DNA from: Cupriavidus phytohabitans
Lineage (GTDB): Bacteria; Pseudomonadota; Gammaproteobacteria; Burkholderiales; Burkholderiaceae
Reading direction: 5' to 3'
Assembly: GCF_000426345.1 (NCBI RefSeq)
Contig: NZ_AUFE01000002.1
Coordinates: 62,001 to 126,000, forward strand
DNA length: 64,000 nucleotides
How positions within the stretch are numbered: the first letter of the stretch is position 1; each line of letters opens with the position of its first letter. Shown piece after piece: positions 11,648-20,993 of the stretch. The notes beneath the pieces are model-generated. The model was not told where the DNA came from and did no database searches. It was given only the letters and a program-made list of their open reading frames with translations. Position numbers and translations under genes: made by a program.

Positions 11648-13716
11648 GCGAACTCCTTGCGTTCGAACAGCGAGAACACCGGCAGGTTGTCCTGCCTGCC
11701 GACGCGCAGCACGATGAACTCGGCCGGCGCCACCGGCGCGATGCCGACCAGCGCGATCAGCTGGCCGTGCTCGCGCGCGTCGGCGCCGGTCGTGTCCTCG
11801 TCGCAGCGCACGAAGAACGATTCCGCCGCGGTGGCGCCGGCAAAGGCGCCGCGCTGCCAGAACAGCGTCAGGATGGCGATCAGCGTGGTGGCCACGGCGG
11901 CGCGCGTGGGCGCGTCGTTGGGCTCGAACACGGCCCAGCGCAGCGCGATGTCGCACGCGCGCCTGAGCGCGATCAGCATGCGCACGGTGCTGACGTAGCG
12001 CCATTCGGGCTCGTCGCTGACGGTGCGCGCGCCCAGCAGCATCGGCACGCGGCCGAACTCGGCGCGCAGCACGTCGATGCCGGCATCGTTGAGCTCGCCG
12101 TGCTGGGCATCGCTGACCGCGCTGCGCACGTCGACCACGCCCTGCACCGGCACGTTGGCCGGCGCGCGCATCACGCCCAGTGTCAGGTCGGTATTGGCGA
12201 TGGCGCCGGCAACGTGGCCGCAGGCGGGCACGACCCTGACGCCGGCGACGCTGCCGGCGACCGGCGGCGCGGCACCATCGTTTTCGGCCACCGCCAGCCA
12301 TGGCGCATACAGCGCGGCGGCGCGCGCCGGCTGCTGCCCGACCAGCATGCGGCGCCACTCCGTCAGCGCGCGGATGCCGCGGCTGCGGCCGGTGGCGCGC
12401 TCAAACGGCGCGGACAGCACGGCAAAGCGGTCGCCGCGCGCCTCGCAGTCGGCGATCAGCGCGGTCTGCACGCGCAGGATGTCGGCTTCGACAAAGACGG
12501 GCGGCAGCTCGGCGATGGCGCGCGGCTGGTGGACGCGGCGCGGCGGCGCTGGCGGCGGACAGGGTCGGCAAGGATCGCCGGTGTCAGGCGGCAGCGGCTC
12601 GTAGTCGGGGTCCGGCTGCGGCCGGATCAGGATGTCCGGCGCGGCAATCAGCGAGATCTCGTCGATCTCCGCCAGCGCCTGCAGGCCGCGCGCCTTGCGC
12701 AGGCGGGCGAAGTCGCTCTCGCGCGCTGCGTACGGCTCGCCGAGGAAGTCGCTGGCGCTGAGCGCGGCCAGGCCGTCGGCGCCATGTACGAGCGGCAGCC
12801 GCTGGCCGGACGCTGCAGCCAGGGGCAGCGGCGGCAGCGCGGGGGCCAGGTCAGTGATCTCGACCAGTCCGGGCGGCGCGGACAGGGCGCCGGGGTTCGC
12901 CAGCGGCAGGCGCAGCCGCTCGGCCCCGCTGCGGTAGGCGGGCGCCAGCACGGTGCCGAAGTGACGCGGGTGTTGCGGCGACGGGTGCAGGTCGCGGTAT
13001 TGCGCGGCAAAGGCATCGCGCCGCCAGAGGTCGAGCGTGTAGGCGACGCGTTCCACCGTGAGCGGCTGGGCGGGGTCCAGCGCACTCCAGGCGAGTTGGT
13101 CGGCGCCGCGCTGGCGCGGATCGGGATGGACCCAGTCAAGCCTGCCGGCCGCCGCGTCGACATGCGCCAGCACGCGATGCGCGCTCGCCGCCGGCTGCGC
13201 CAGCCGCACCAGCTCGCCCGCCGCAAAGCCGGCCACGGCCGCCAGCCGGGCGCCGGTGGCGTCGGCCGACAAGGCGCGCTGTGTCAGCGGCCGCTCGCGG
13301 CGCCACGCGACGGCCAGTTCATTGCCCCAGCTGCCCGGCGAGGTGGCGGACAGGCGCCAGCGCGGCACGCCCGCGCTGTCCGGCAGCAGCACGCCGGCGC
13401 TGCGTGCGCCGCCACCGGGCGCTTGGTCGCCATCGTTGTCGCCCTCGCCAAACTGGCGCGCCGCCACGCGCACCACCCAGCAGCGCATGCCGCCGTTGTC
13501 GAAGAAGCCGCGCACCGCCCACGCCAGGTAGCCGCTGCCGAAGGGCCGCCCGAAATGCGCCTGGAACTGCCGCCACGACTCCACCGCCACCGGCGTGTCG
13601 AGCGGGCCGCGCTCGGCCAGCCCGATGAACGCGGCGATGTCGGTGCGCAGCACCACCGGCGCGGCGCCGGCGGCGTCGGTCCGTTCGATGCTGACTGCGG
13701 GCATGCCATGGCGCAT
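11644..13716 (-). CDS. Tail sheath protein, second copy
   Basis: 690 aa. The N-terminal LRTDIAAFIGLAERGPLDTP and RAVRGFFDNGGMRCWVVRV plus the C-terminal FVRCDEDTTGADAREHGQLI and IALVGIAPVAPAEFIVLRVG are the conserved ends of contractile sheath proteins. The C-terminal domain provides the interlocking strand mesh that drives contraction. The centre, near residues 365-405, holds a Pro/Cys-rich low-complexity insert (DPCRPCPPPAPPRR) not expected in a sheath core. At 690 aa it is longer than typical 350-500 aa sheaths. Afp-type particles carry several sheath paralogues, with the minor ones at the baseplate end. Confidence 0.9.
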   Translation of the reverse strand: MRHGMPAVSIERTDAAGAAPVVLRTDIAAFIGLAERGPLDTPVAVESWRQFQAHFGRPFGSGYLAWAVRGFFDNGGMRCWVVRVAARQFGEGDNDGDQAPGGGARSAGVLLPDSAGVPRWRLSATSPGSWGNELAVAWRRERPLTQRALSADATGARLAAVAGFAAGELVRLAQPAASAHRVLAHVDAAAGRLDWVHPDPRQRGADQLAWSALDPAQPLTVERVAYTLDLWRRDAFAAQYRDLHPSPQHPRHFGTVLAPAYRSGAERLRLPLANPGALSAPPGLVEITDLAPALPPLPLAAASGQRLPLVHGADGLAALSASDFLGEPYAARESDFARLRKARGLQALAEIDEISLIAAPDILIRPQPDPDYEPLPPDTGDPCRPCPPPAPPRRVHQPRAIAELPPVFVEADILRVQTALIADCEARGDRFAVLSAPFERATGRSRGIRALTEWRRMLVGQQPARAAALYAPWLAVAENDGAAPPVAGSVAGVRVVPACGHVAGAIANTDLTLGVMRAPANVPVQGVVDVRSAVSDAQHGELNDAGIDVLRAEFGRVPMLLGARTVSDEPEWRYVSTVRMLIALRRACDIALRWAVFEPNDAPTRAAVATTLIAILTLFWQRGAFAGATAAESFFVRCDEDTTGADAREHGQLIALVGIAPVAPAEFIVLRVGRQDNLPVFSLFERKEFA

Positions 13717-13743
13717 GGCGGTCTCCGGCTCGTGGGTCCGTGC

Positions 13744-14202
13744 TCAGGGCGCGGTGCTGATGATCTCGATGGTCAGGCCTTCGTGGTGCAGCTCCATGCT
13801 TTCCACGGCCACCTGGTTGCCGGTGGCGGTCAGGCTCGGGCCTTCGATCTTGTTGATCCAGGCGTTGACGAAGTTCCACCCCAGCACATCGCGGTGCGCC
13901 TCGTTCATCAGGATCACGCTGCCGTTGCGGCGCTCGTTGGCGCCGTCGGCGATGCGGCGGTACCACTGCCACAGCGTGTCGTCCTGCACATAGCCGCGCT
14001 TGAACATCAGCGGCGTGTACTTGCGCAGGCCCTGCAGCTTGCGCACGTTGTTGGTGGGGTCCTTGCCTTCGCGGTAGTCGATCGCGTCGCCGTCGGCGGT
14101 CAGGCCGCTGACCTCGCTGAACGAGGCCACGACCAGCCCGTCCAGCTCGACGCGGAAGTTGAAGACCGGGAAGGGATCGATGCGGATGTCGGTGGCAGCC
14201 AT
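13744..14202 (-). CDS. Main inner tube protein, gp19-like (Afp1 type)
   Basis: 152 aa, the standard length. Hallmarks: PFPVFNFRVELDGLVVASFS, EVSGLTADGDAIDYREG, LRKYTPLMFKRGY, and the closing VAVESMELHHEGLTIEI. This protein polymerises into the hexameric inner tube that is propelled on contraction and holds cargo in characterised eCIS. It follows the large sheath gene by 22 bp. Confidence 0.93.
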   Translation of the reverse strand: MAATDIRIDPFPVFNFRVELDGLVVASFSEVSGLTADGDAIDYREGKDPTNNVRKLQGLRKYTPLMFKRGYVQDDTLWQWYRRIADGANERRNGSVILMNEAHRDVLGWNFVNAWINKIEGPSLTATGNQVAVESMELHHEGLTIEIISTAP

Positions 14203-14224
14203 GGCCTCGCTCCTCAGCGTTCGT

Positions 14225-17200
14225 TCATTGTTCCGCGTCGGCCGTCCACAGGCCGATGCGGATGATCACGTACTCGGCCGGCTTGACCGGCGCCACTCCG
14301 ATCACCACGATCAGGCGCCCGTTGTCGATGTCGTCGCGGGTCATGGTGGTGCGGTCGCACTTGACGAAGAAGCCCTGCTCGGGCGTGGTCCCTTCCAGCG
14401 CGCCGTTGCGCCACACCGTGGTCAGGAAGTTGGTGATGCTGCGCCGCACGCGCGCCCACAGTTCCTCGGCGTTAGGCTCGAACACCACCCACTGCATGCC
14501 GCGGTCGATCGAGTCTTCCAGGAAGATCAGCAGGCGGCGCACGTTCAGGTACTTGAATTCGCTCTCGGAGGTGATGCAGCGCGCGCCCCACACGCGCAGG
14601 CCGCGGTTGTTGGGCCGGAAATCGCGCACCACGTTGATGTTGGTCGGGTACGGGTTGAGGATGTCCTGCTCGCCCTTGCTGAAGTAGCGCGTCAGCCCGG
14701 CGATGCCGCGCACCACTTCATTGGCCGGCGCCTTGTGCACCCCGCGCTCGTTGTCCACGCGGGCATAGATGCCGAGCATGTGGCCCGACGGGGGGATCGG
14801 CACCTGCCGCAGGTTGGCCAGGCTTTGCGGGAACGGGTCGGGAATGGTCAGCCACGGATGGTAGACCGCCGCATAGCGCGAGTCGTAGCGGCTGCGCAGG
14901 TCCTGCACGTCGGCCAGCGTGTCGTTGTCGGGCGGCGGGCCGTCGAGCACGGCGAAGCGGTAGCGCATCGCCTCGCACTGGTCGATCAGAGCCTGCTGCA
15001 GCGCCGCCGTGGTCTGGCCGGGAATCGCCACCAGCGAGATGTTCTGCGGGTTCTTCAGCGCGTGCAGGCCGGTGCGCTGGTCGGGCTCGTTGCTGTCGGT
15101 TCCGGCGTACATCGCGTCGCCCATCAGCGACACGGCATCGCTGCCGCCGGACAGCGGCAGGCGCGCCGGACGCACCAGGCCGGAAGGCAGCACGTCGAGC
15201 AAGGCCTCGGGCCCGAGCCGGATCGCGGTGCGGTTGGCCATCACCGGCTCCAGGTCGAGCACGCGGATGTAGTGCGATGCACCCTCCGAGCGCCGGTCCC
15301 AGCGCCGCAACGGGTTGCCTGCGTCGTCGGCGGGCGACCCCGGCGTGAAGGTGGCGCCGATCACGCGCTCGAAATAGCGGCTGTGGCGCGGGTCCATCGA
15401 CAGCTGGCGGAAGCTCTCCTGGTCCAGCAGGTGGTCGTTGCGCGTGGGCACGGCGGGGTCGGGGCGCTGGCGCAGCAACACCGTCAGGCTCCACTCGCGC
15501 GAGCGCACGCGCGCATTGAGGCCGGCCATCAGCGCATTGTTGACCGCGTTCATGTGCACCGCCTGCAGCCCCGGCGGGTCCAGCAGCACCAGCCGGCTGG
15601 CGCGGTCGACCGCGCGTGCCTTCAGCAGCGGGGCGCCGGCCACCGGCGTGCCATCGGGCTCGAGCAGCTCCAGGATGGTGCCGGGCTCGATGCCGGTCAG
15701 CGTGGCCAGCTGCAGCGACGAGAACATGCCCGGCCCCGGTGGCGGGTTGGCAGCCAGCACATTGGCATTGGCCGCCAGGCTGCTGGCTTCGTCGGCGGCG
15801 GCGATCATCAGGCGGTCGCCCCAGCCGCCGGCATCCAGCGCCTGCACCGCGAACAGCCGGTTGCGCTCGGCCACCACCGCGCCCGCGGCGTGGCTGAAAT
15901 CGAGGCGGTTGTCCAGTTCGATCTCCAGCGGGTTGGCATTGGCCGCGGCGCCGTCGAGGCGGTGGAAATAGGCAATGCCGTCCGCGGTGGTGAAACGGAC
16001 CACTTCCGGCAGCACCGCGCCATAGGTGGTGCCGTCGCCGACCAGCAGCTGCTCGCTGCCGGCCGCGGGCGACAGCACCAGCGTGGCCGGCTGGCGCGTG
16101 GTGTCGATCGCCACGTCCTGGCGCGCGACCTCGACGCCGCTGGCATGGCCCGCGCTCAGCGGATGCGCGAGCTGGACCACGCCGGCGTCGGGCGAGACGC
16201 CGCGCTCGCCCCGCACGCGCGCGATGGTCGCGTATTCCTCGTCCGGGGCCACGCCGACGCGCAGCACGTCGCCGGCATCGAGGCCGAGTCGGTTGTCCAG
16301 TGCCAGCGTCGCGGCGCCCGCGCCAGTGGCCTGGGTGGTGTGGCGCAGCGCGAAGCTGGCGGTGCTGCCCGCCGCCGGGGCCGCGGGCAGCGGCGCCTGC
16401 AGCGCGACCGCGCCCACCGTGGTGTTGACCGCGCTGATGGTGGCGGTGTCGGCGCCGATGGTGATGGACATGCCGGGCGCCAGGCCGTCGACATCGTCCA
16501 GCGGGATCACGTCGGCGCGCAGCAGGGCCTGTGCCGTATTGGCATTGCCGCCGACCGTGACCGCGGTGCCGGGGGCAGGGGCGGCCGCCAGCGCGGTGGC
16601 CAGCACTACCGCGCGCAGGTCGGGCAGCACGGTGGCAACCAGCGCGGTGTCGCCGGCATTGTCGAAGGTCATGCCGGTCTCGACGCCGTTGACGCTGTCG
16701 AGCGGCACCACGCGCCCGGTTGGATAGGCCACCACGTTGGCCGCCACCGCGCCCACCTGTACTGCGTCGCCGGCAGCCAGCGCGGGGCCCGGCAGCGGCG
16801 CGGCCAGACGCACCAGGCCGAGGGCCGGGTTGACCGCCGCCACCACCTGGTTGTTGGCGCCGAAGGTGAAGGTCATGCCGGCGCTCATGCCCGCCACGGT
16901 ATCGAGCGGCACCACCGTATTTGTCGGCAGGTCCGTGACCGTGCGCGCGTCGTCGGCCAGCGTGACCAGCTGGCCGACGGTGCCGGCGGGGTAGGCGGCA
17001 TAGGCGGGCACGTCCAGCGGCAGCTGCGCCAGCGTGCCGACGCGCTGCACCTCTTCCTGCGCGCTGCCGACGCCGACCACCACCAGGTTGCCCGCGGTAC
17101 TGAAACTTGGCCCGAACAGCAGCAGGTCGCCGGCGCTGGCCGCCACCTCCAGGTTCACATTGGCGCCGGCCGGGATGTCGAGGCCGTCGACCTGCGCGCC

Positions 17201-18025
17201 GCGCGCATGCGGCAGCCGCAGCGGCGTTTCCAGCAGCACGCGCGCCTCGGTGGCGCTTAGCCCGACCACCGCGGCGGCAAACACATACTCGGCGCCGTCG
17301 ACCTGCAGCAGCTGGTGCGTCAGCGGCAGCAGGTTGGTGATCAGCGCCGCGGTGCCGCTGAGCACCAGTCCGGTGGCGCCGGCGCTTGTGTTGTCGCGCA
17401 GCGTGAAGGGGCTGAGCGTGGCGGCCACGGTGACGGCGACATCGCGCGCCGGCGCGCCGGCCGCATGCGAGAAATACAGCGGCAGCGTCAGCGAGGTATG
17501 GCTTGGCGCGGCGCCCAGTGCCTGCACCTGGCGGTAGTCGGCGCGGCTGCCGTCGCCCACGCGCACCCAGTCGCCGACGCCGAAGTTGCCGGGATCGAGC
17601 ACATACAGCCGCGGCAGGTTGATGGCCGTGCCGGTGTCCTGCAGCGCCGGGCGCAGCAGCACGCTGCCGCCCATGGCCGCATTGGCGAGGTCGAAGTGGA
17701 ACATGTCGCGCCGCGCGCGCTCCGCCTGCTCGGGCAGCACGCGCGTGACCCAGGCGCGCTTGCCGCCGTTGAGGAAGAAGCCCTCGACCGCATGCGGCAG
17801 GTAGCTGTGGACCCGCCCGCCCGGCCCGGTGAACGCGTCCGGCGGCAGCATGCCGCCGAATAGCCGCTGGAACTCGCCAAAGCTGGTGACCAGCTGCGGC
17901 ACGTCCAGCGGGCCGCGCTCGGTCACGCCGACCAGTCCGGTGGTGCTGGTGCTGACCCCCTCGATCGGCTTGTTGCTCGCCTGGATTTCCTCGACATAGA
18001 CACCGGGTGCGAGATATTCGGGCAT
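14225..18025 (-). CDS. Giant tail sheath protein (1266 aa) with a large repeat-bearing insertion
   Basis: The ends are a normal sheath: N-terminal EYLAPGVYVEEIQASNKPIE, GVTERGPLDVPQLVTSFGEF, HAVEGFFLNGGKRAWVTRV; C-terminal RVWGARCITSESEFKYLNVR, DRGMQWVVFEPNAEELW, FLTTVWRNGALEGTTPEQGF and GVAPVKPAEYVIIRIGLW. Between about residues 130 and 830 lies an extra, mostly beta-rich region at least twice the length of a whole standard sheath. It includes tandem units of about 70 residues opening VVPLDTVAGMSAGMTF (near 370), VVPLDSVNGVETGMTF (near 440) and VIPLDDVDGLAPGMSI (near 508). As in other sheaths such an insertion should sit on the outer surface of the tube, decorating the particle. Gene order before the main tube identifies it as the principal sheath. 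Confidence 0.93.
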   Translation of the reverse strand: MPEYLAPGVYVEEIQASNKPIEGVSTSTTGLVGVTERGPLDVPQLVTSFGEFQRLFGGMLPPDAFTGPGGRVHSYLPHAVEGFFLNGGKRAWVTRVLPEQAERARRDMFHFDLANAAMGGSVLLRPALQDTGTAINLPRLYVLDPGNFGVGDWVRVGDGSRADYRQVQALGAAPSHTSLTLPLYFSHAAGAPARDVAVTVAATLSPFTLRDNTSAGATGLVLSGTAALITNLLPLTHQLLQVDGAEYVFAAAVVGLSATEARVLLETPLRLPHARGAQVDGLDIPAGANVNLEVAASAGDLLLFGPSFSTAGNLVVVGVGSAQEEVQRVGTLAQLPLDVPAYAAYPAGTVGQLVTLADDARTVTDLPTNTVVPLDTVAGMSAGMTFTFGANNQVVAAVNPALGLVRLAAPLPGPALAAGDAVQVGAVAANVVAYPTGRVVPLDSVNGVETGMTFDNAGDTALVATVLPDLRAVVLATALAAAPAPGTAVTVGGNANTAQALLRADVIPLDDVDGLAPGMSITIGADTATISAVNTTVGAVALQAPLPAAPAAGSTASFALRHTTQATGAGAATLALDNRLGLDAGDVLRVGVAPDEEYATIARVRGERGVSPDAGVVQLAHPLSAGHASGVEVARQDVAIDTTRQPATLVLSPAAGSEQLLVGDGTTYGAVLPEVVRFTTADGIAYFHRLDGAAANANPLEIELDNRLDFSHAAGAVVAERNRLFAVQALDAGGWGDRLMIAAADEASSLAANANVLAANPPPGPGMFSSLQLATLTGIEPGTILELLEPDGTPVAGAPLLKARAVDRASRLVLLDPPGLQAVHMNAVNNALMAGLNARVRSREWSLTVLLRQRPDPAVPTRNDHLLDQESFRQLSMDPRHSRYFERVIGATFTPGSPADDAGNPLRRWDRRSEGASHYIRVLDLEPVMANRTAIRLGPEALLDVLPSGLVRPARLPLSGGSDAVSLMGDAMYAGTDSNEPDQRTGLHALKNPQNISLVAIPGQTTAALQQALIDQCEAMRYRFAVLDGPPPDNDTLADVQDLRSRYDSRYAAVYHPWLTIPDPFPQSLANLRQVPIPPSGHMLGIYARVDNERGVHKAPANEVVRGIAGLTRYFSKGEQDILNPYPTNINVVRDFRPNNRGLRVWGARCITSESEFKYLNVRRLLIFLEDSIDRGMQWVVFEPNAEELWARVRRSITNFLTTVWRNGALEGTTPEQGFFVKCDRTTMTRDDIDNGRLIVVIGVAPVKPAEYVIIRIGLWTADAEQ

Positions 18026-18079
18026 ATTGGTTCCCCTATGCGGTTGCGGGACGGAGCGTGAGTGCGGCGTTCATTCGCG

Positions 18080-19258
18080 TCATTCGAACGCCACCGCCAG
18101 CACCTGTTCGGCCAGCCCGTAGTCGGGCTCGATGGTCAGCAGCAGCGGTTGCGGCGGCGCGGGGTGGGTGGCGCGCAGCCGGAACAGGGCCAGCCGCGCG
18201 ATCCGCGGCAGGCGGAAATAGCCGTCGGCATCGGCGGTCGTGGCGTAGTGGTCGATGCGCTGGTATTCGGGTGGGTTGATGCCGTCGTCCACCTGCACCA
18301 GCGACAGCGCGGCCCACGGCGCGGCAGCGGCGAGGAAGGCGCAGGCGTCGCCGGCTTGCGCCGCGCGCGACAGGTTGCGCGGGTCATGCGTGGCGGGGAT
18401 GCTGGCCGGCACCACCAGCGCCTGCCGCCGGTGCAGGTGCCTGAGCGGGTGGGCGAGCTCGATCCACGCCGGCTGGTCGGCGGACAGGCTGGTATCGACG
18501 GACTGGATGCCGATCACTTCGGCGCGCGCGCCATCGTCGGCGTCGATCCGCAGCGGCATGCCGGCGGCCAGTGTGTCGCGGTTGTCCAGCCGCAGCCGGC
18601 GCGTGCCCGGCGCCGCCGGCAACAGCAGGCGCTTGGCCTGCGGCAGGTCGTCGACCACGTCGCAGCGCGACAGCGTGGCCGTGGCATGGCCGCGATAGAA
18701 GCCGGGCTCCAGCGCTACCACGTCGGCCGGCACCATCACCGCGGCCGGCATCACGTTGGGCGGCGGGAAGGCCGGCCAGAGGCCATCGATCTCGACCGTG
18801 GCACCGGCCAGCGGCAGGTTCTGCGGCGTGCCGCGCTGCACGACGCGGCCCTTGAGCGCCACGCCCGCGCGGTGCAGGAACACGTCGCCGTGGTCCAGCG
18901 CGGCGAAATCCGCGGGAAAGCCGGCAAACGGGCCGAGCATGCCGTCGAGGTCGAGCGGCAGGTAGCCGCGCGCGGCCACACGCATCGGCACGGCAGCGGC
19001 GGCCAGCGCAAGCCCGGGGAACAGGCTCGCGGGCCGGCCGGCCAGCCCGGCCACCCCGTCGCGCCCGATGCGCGGAGCTACGTGCAGGGCCAAACGCAGG
19101 TCGGGGGTCTCGACGACGTCAGCGACGATGGGCCGCAACGTGATCTCGTCCACCAGCCGGGCCTGCACCAGCGCGCGCAGGCGCACGCCCGGGGCCTGCA
19201 GCGGGTCCGGGCACAGGTGCCAGGTGGCGGCGCCGGCGTGTTCCGGACGGCAGTCCAT
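18080..19258 (-). CDS. eCIS-operon protein with carboxypeptidase-regulatory-like domains
   Basis: 392 aa from the ATG at 19258, which overlaps the stop of the DUF4255 gene by one base (TGATG). Not assigned to a named family. The N-terminal third (RALVQARLVDEITLRPIVAD, ALHVAPRIGRDGVAGLAG) and the segment VALKGRVVQRGTPQNLPLAG with TVEIDG look like Ig-like carboxypeptidase regulatory repeats; the C-terminal part (YATTADADGYFRLPRIAR) is the same kind of motif. Proteins of this kind follow the cap gene in several eCIS operons. A role in particle capping or surface attachment is only inferred. Confidence 0.7.
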   Translation of the reverse strand: MDCRPEHAGAATWHLCPDPLQAPGVRLRALVQARLVDEITLRPIVADVVETPDLRLALHVAPRIGRDGVAGLAGRPASLFPGLALAAAAVPMRVAARGYLPLDLDGMLGPFAGFPADFAALDHGDVFLHRAGVALKGRVVQRGTPQNLPLAGATVEIDGLWPAFPPPNVMPAAVMVPADVVALEPGFYRGHATATLSRCDVVDDLPQAKRLLLPAAPGTRRLRLDNRDTLAAGMPLRIDADDGARAEVIGIQSVDTSLSADQPAWIELAHPLRHLHRRQALVVPASIPATHDPRNLSRAAQAGDACAFLAAAAPWAALSLVQVDDGINPPEYQRIDHYATTADADGYFRLPRIARLALFRLRATHPAPPQPLLLTIEPDYGLAEQVLAVAFE

Positions 19259-19896
19259 CACGCCGGCTCCCGCAGGCTGGCGATGCCATGCTCGGACAGC
19301 ACCGAGTCCACTGGCGTGACCTGCTCCGGATCGTGGCCCGACGCGATCGGCACGATGCTCATCTCGAACGACACGCACAGCTGGTAGGGCTTGTCGAGCG
19401 CGTCCCAGACCCGCGTGATCTCTTCCAGCGAGAGCGGCTCCAGCCGCAGGAAGAATTCCAGCCCGGAGCCCGCCAGCGTGCCGGCCAGGCGCGCGCCGCT
19501 GAGGCTGGGGTCGTCGTGGAACAGCTGCAGGATCTTGCCGAGGATCAGGTGCTCCAGGTCGGTCGCGTCCTCGCGCTCGTCGGCGACCTGCGGCGTGACC
19601 AGGAAATGCAGGCGCAGCGGCAGCGGGCGGCGTTCGATGCGGTCGGCGGCGCTGCGGCGCGGCGGGCGGTTGAGCGTGAATTCCTCGCGCTGGACCAGGT
19701 AGAGCCACAGCGACAGGCCCTCGCGGTCGCGCTCTTCCAGTTCCTGGGGCGTGTCCAGCGAGACGATCATGGTGCCGATCGCATCCGGCATCGGGTCGGC
19801 CGGGTCGAAGTACGGCGACAGGTCCGGGTCGTCGCGCAGAGCCTGCTCGATATGGCGGCGCAGGCTCTGGCAGGCATCGCGTATCGCTGTCTTCAT
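19258..19896 (-). CDS. Pvc16-like tail cap/terminator protein (DUF4255)
   Basis: 212 aa. The pattern IGTMIVSLDTPQELEERDRE, LSLWLYLVQREEFTLNRPPR, LPLRLHFLVTPQV, EHLILGKILQLFHDDPSL and the closing YQLCVSFEMSIVPI is the DUF4255/Pvc16 N-terminal family. In solved eCIS particles this protein caps the distal end of the tube and sheath. It sits near the promoter-proximal end of the operon, 4 bp from the preceding small gene, as in many eCIS clusters. Confidence 0.88.
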   Translation of the reverse strand: MKTAIRDACQSLRRHIEQALRDDPDLSPYFDPADPMPDAIGTMIVSLDTPQELEERDREGLSLWLYLVQREEFTLNRPPRRSAADRIERRPLPLRLHFLVTPQVADEREDATDLEHLILGKILQLFHDDPSLSGARLAGTLAGSGLEFFLRLEPLSLEEITRVWDALDKPYQLCVSFEMSIVPIASGHDPEQVTPVDSVLSEHGIASLREPA

Positions 19897-19899
19897 CGC

Positions 19900-20181
19900 T
19901 CAGTTCTCGTTCCGCTGCTCGCTGTCATGGTCCGGGCCGGCGGCGCTGTACAGGCATTCACCTGACGGCAGGCGCCTGGCCTGCAGCACGCCGTCCCGCA
20001 CCAGCGCCTCCAGGGCCCGCAATACCACCGCGGGATCGGCCTGTGACCCGGCCGGCAGCCACCAGCGGGCGATGCCGATGCAGGTGTCGGCTGCCTTCGG
20101 GTAGCGGCGTACATACCCGGTGACCTGCATCGCCACGGCGGCTGCGCGGGGGTCAAGGCCTGAGACCGAGGTATCGACCAT
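19900..20181 (-). CDS. Small possible winged-helix protein, first gene of the eCIS operon
   Basis: 93 aa, with the segment RRYPKAADTCIGIARWWLPA followed by PAVVLRALEALVRDGVLQAR and a beta-hairpin-like RLPSGECLYSAA. The helix-turn-helix plus wing pattern is visible by eye but no family name can be given. It is the first recognisable gene of the operon, just 3 bp before the cap-protein gene. Either an accessory particle component or an operon regulator would fit. Confidence 0.65.
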   Translation of the reverse strand: MVDTSVSGLDPRAAAVAMQVTGYVRRYPKAADTCIGIARWWLPAGSQADPAVVLRALEALVRDGVLQARRLPSGECLYSAAGPDHDSEQRNEN

Positions 20182-20409
20182 ATCGGGAGCCGTCGCGGAT
20201 AGGGCTGGGTTCCCGCACTGTTGCGCAACATCCGGGCCAGGGCGGCCGGGCCTTGTGGCAGGCGGCAGCGCGCCCGGGAGCAGGGGAAGGGGTGGGGCGC
20301 GATGGCCCCGCTGCCAGCACCGGAAGGCGGGGAAAATCAGGGACTTGCGCGTTGGCGCGGGATGGGGTGTGCCGGTCCCGGGTGCGGCAGCGTTGCCCCG
20401 GGGAGGCGC
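20182..20409. other. Intergenic region presumed to carry the eCIS operon promoter
   Basis: 228 bp between the first eCIS gene (minus strand) and the end of the truncated transporter gene (also minus). No convincing -35/-10 pair or terminator could be read by eye; open reading on either strand is shadow. It is the only sizeable gap before the 20-kb operon, so a promoter here is inferred. Confidence 0.4.
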
Positions 20410-20938
20410 CTAGCGCGCGAGCTGCAGCGTCAGGATGCCCGCCAGCACCAGCGCGGTGGCGGCCAGGCGGCGCCGGTCGAACGGCTCGCGCAGCAGGAAG
20501 TGGCCGAGCAGCGCGGCGAAGATCACGCTGGACTCGCGCAGCGCCGCCAGCTTGGCCACCGGCGCCAGCGTCATCGCCCACAGCATCAGCCCATACGACC
20601 CGACGCGGTTGATGCTGCCGATCCACGCGCGCTTCCATTCGGTGCGCAGCAGTGTCAGCAGCGCCGTGCCGCGGCGGCTGAAGGCATAGCCGGGCATGAA
20701 TACGTGCGACATCGCTTGCAGCCAGACGATGTAGGTGAAGACTTCGCCGTAGCGCTTGACCGCCGTGCCGTCGATCACCGTGCCAGCCGCCAGGCAAGCG
20801 CCGGCCAGCAGCGCAAAGCCAAGCTGGTCAGGCGACTGCCGCCGCCAGCGCACCAGGCTGACCAGGCCGCAACAGATCAGGGCGATGCCGGCATAGCCGC
20901 CGGGGCCGAGCCGCTCGCTGCCCCCAATTCCCTGCAGG
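20410..20938 (-). pseudogene. EamA/DMT-family transporter, C-terminal half only
   Basis: The reading frame from about 20938 down to the stop at 20410 encodes [20 protein letters not shown] and later segments ALRESSVIFAALLGHFLLRE and ALVLAGILTLQL, which are the second EamA repeat of a drug/metabolite transporter. A GTG at 20853 would give a 147-aa product, but homology clearly starts earlier, where an in-frame stop lies immediately upstream. EamA proteins usually have about 290 aa and ten helices; here the first half is missing. The break falls where the divergent dehydrogenase gene loses its own 5' end. Confidence 0.75.
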
Positions 20939-20993
20939 CACCGTCAGCCCGCACTTTCGTGCCGAGGCCCTGCGCATCGATGGCCAGAAGATC

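Noticed and set aside
14159-17260. 1033-aa plus-strand frame opposite the giant sheath
   Set aside because: Composition (Arg/His/Gln/Gly-rich, no domain) is typical of an antisense GC3 shadow; the sheath on the minus strand is certain.
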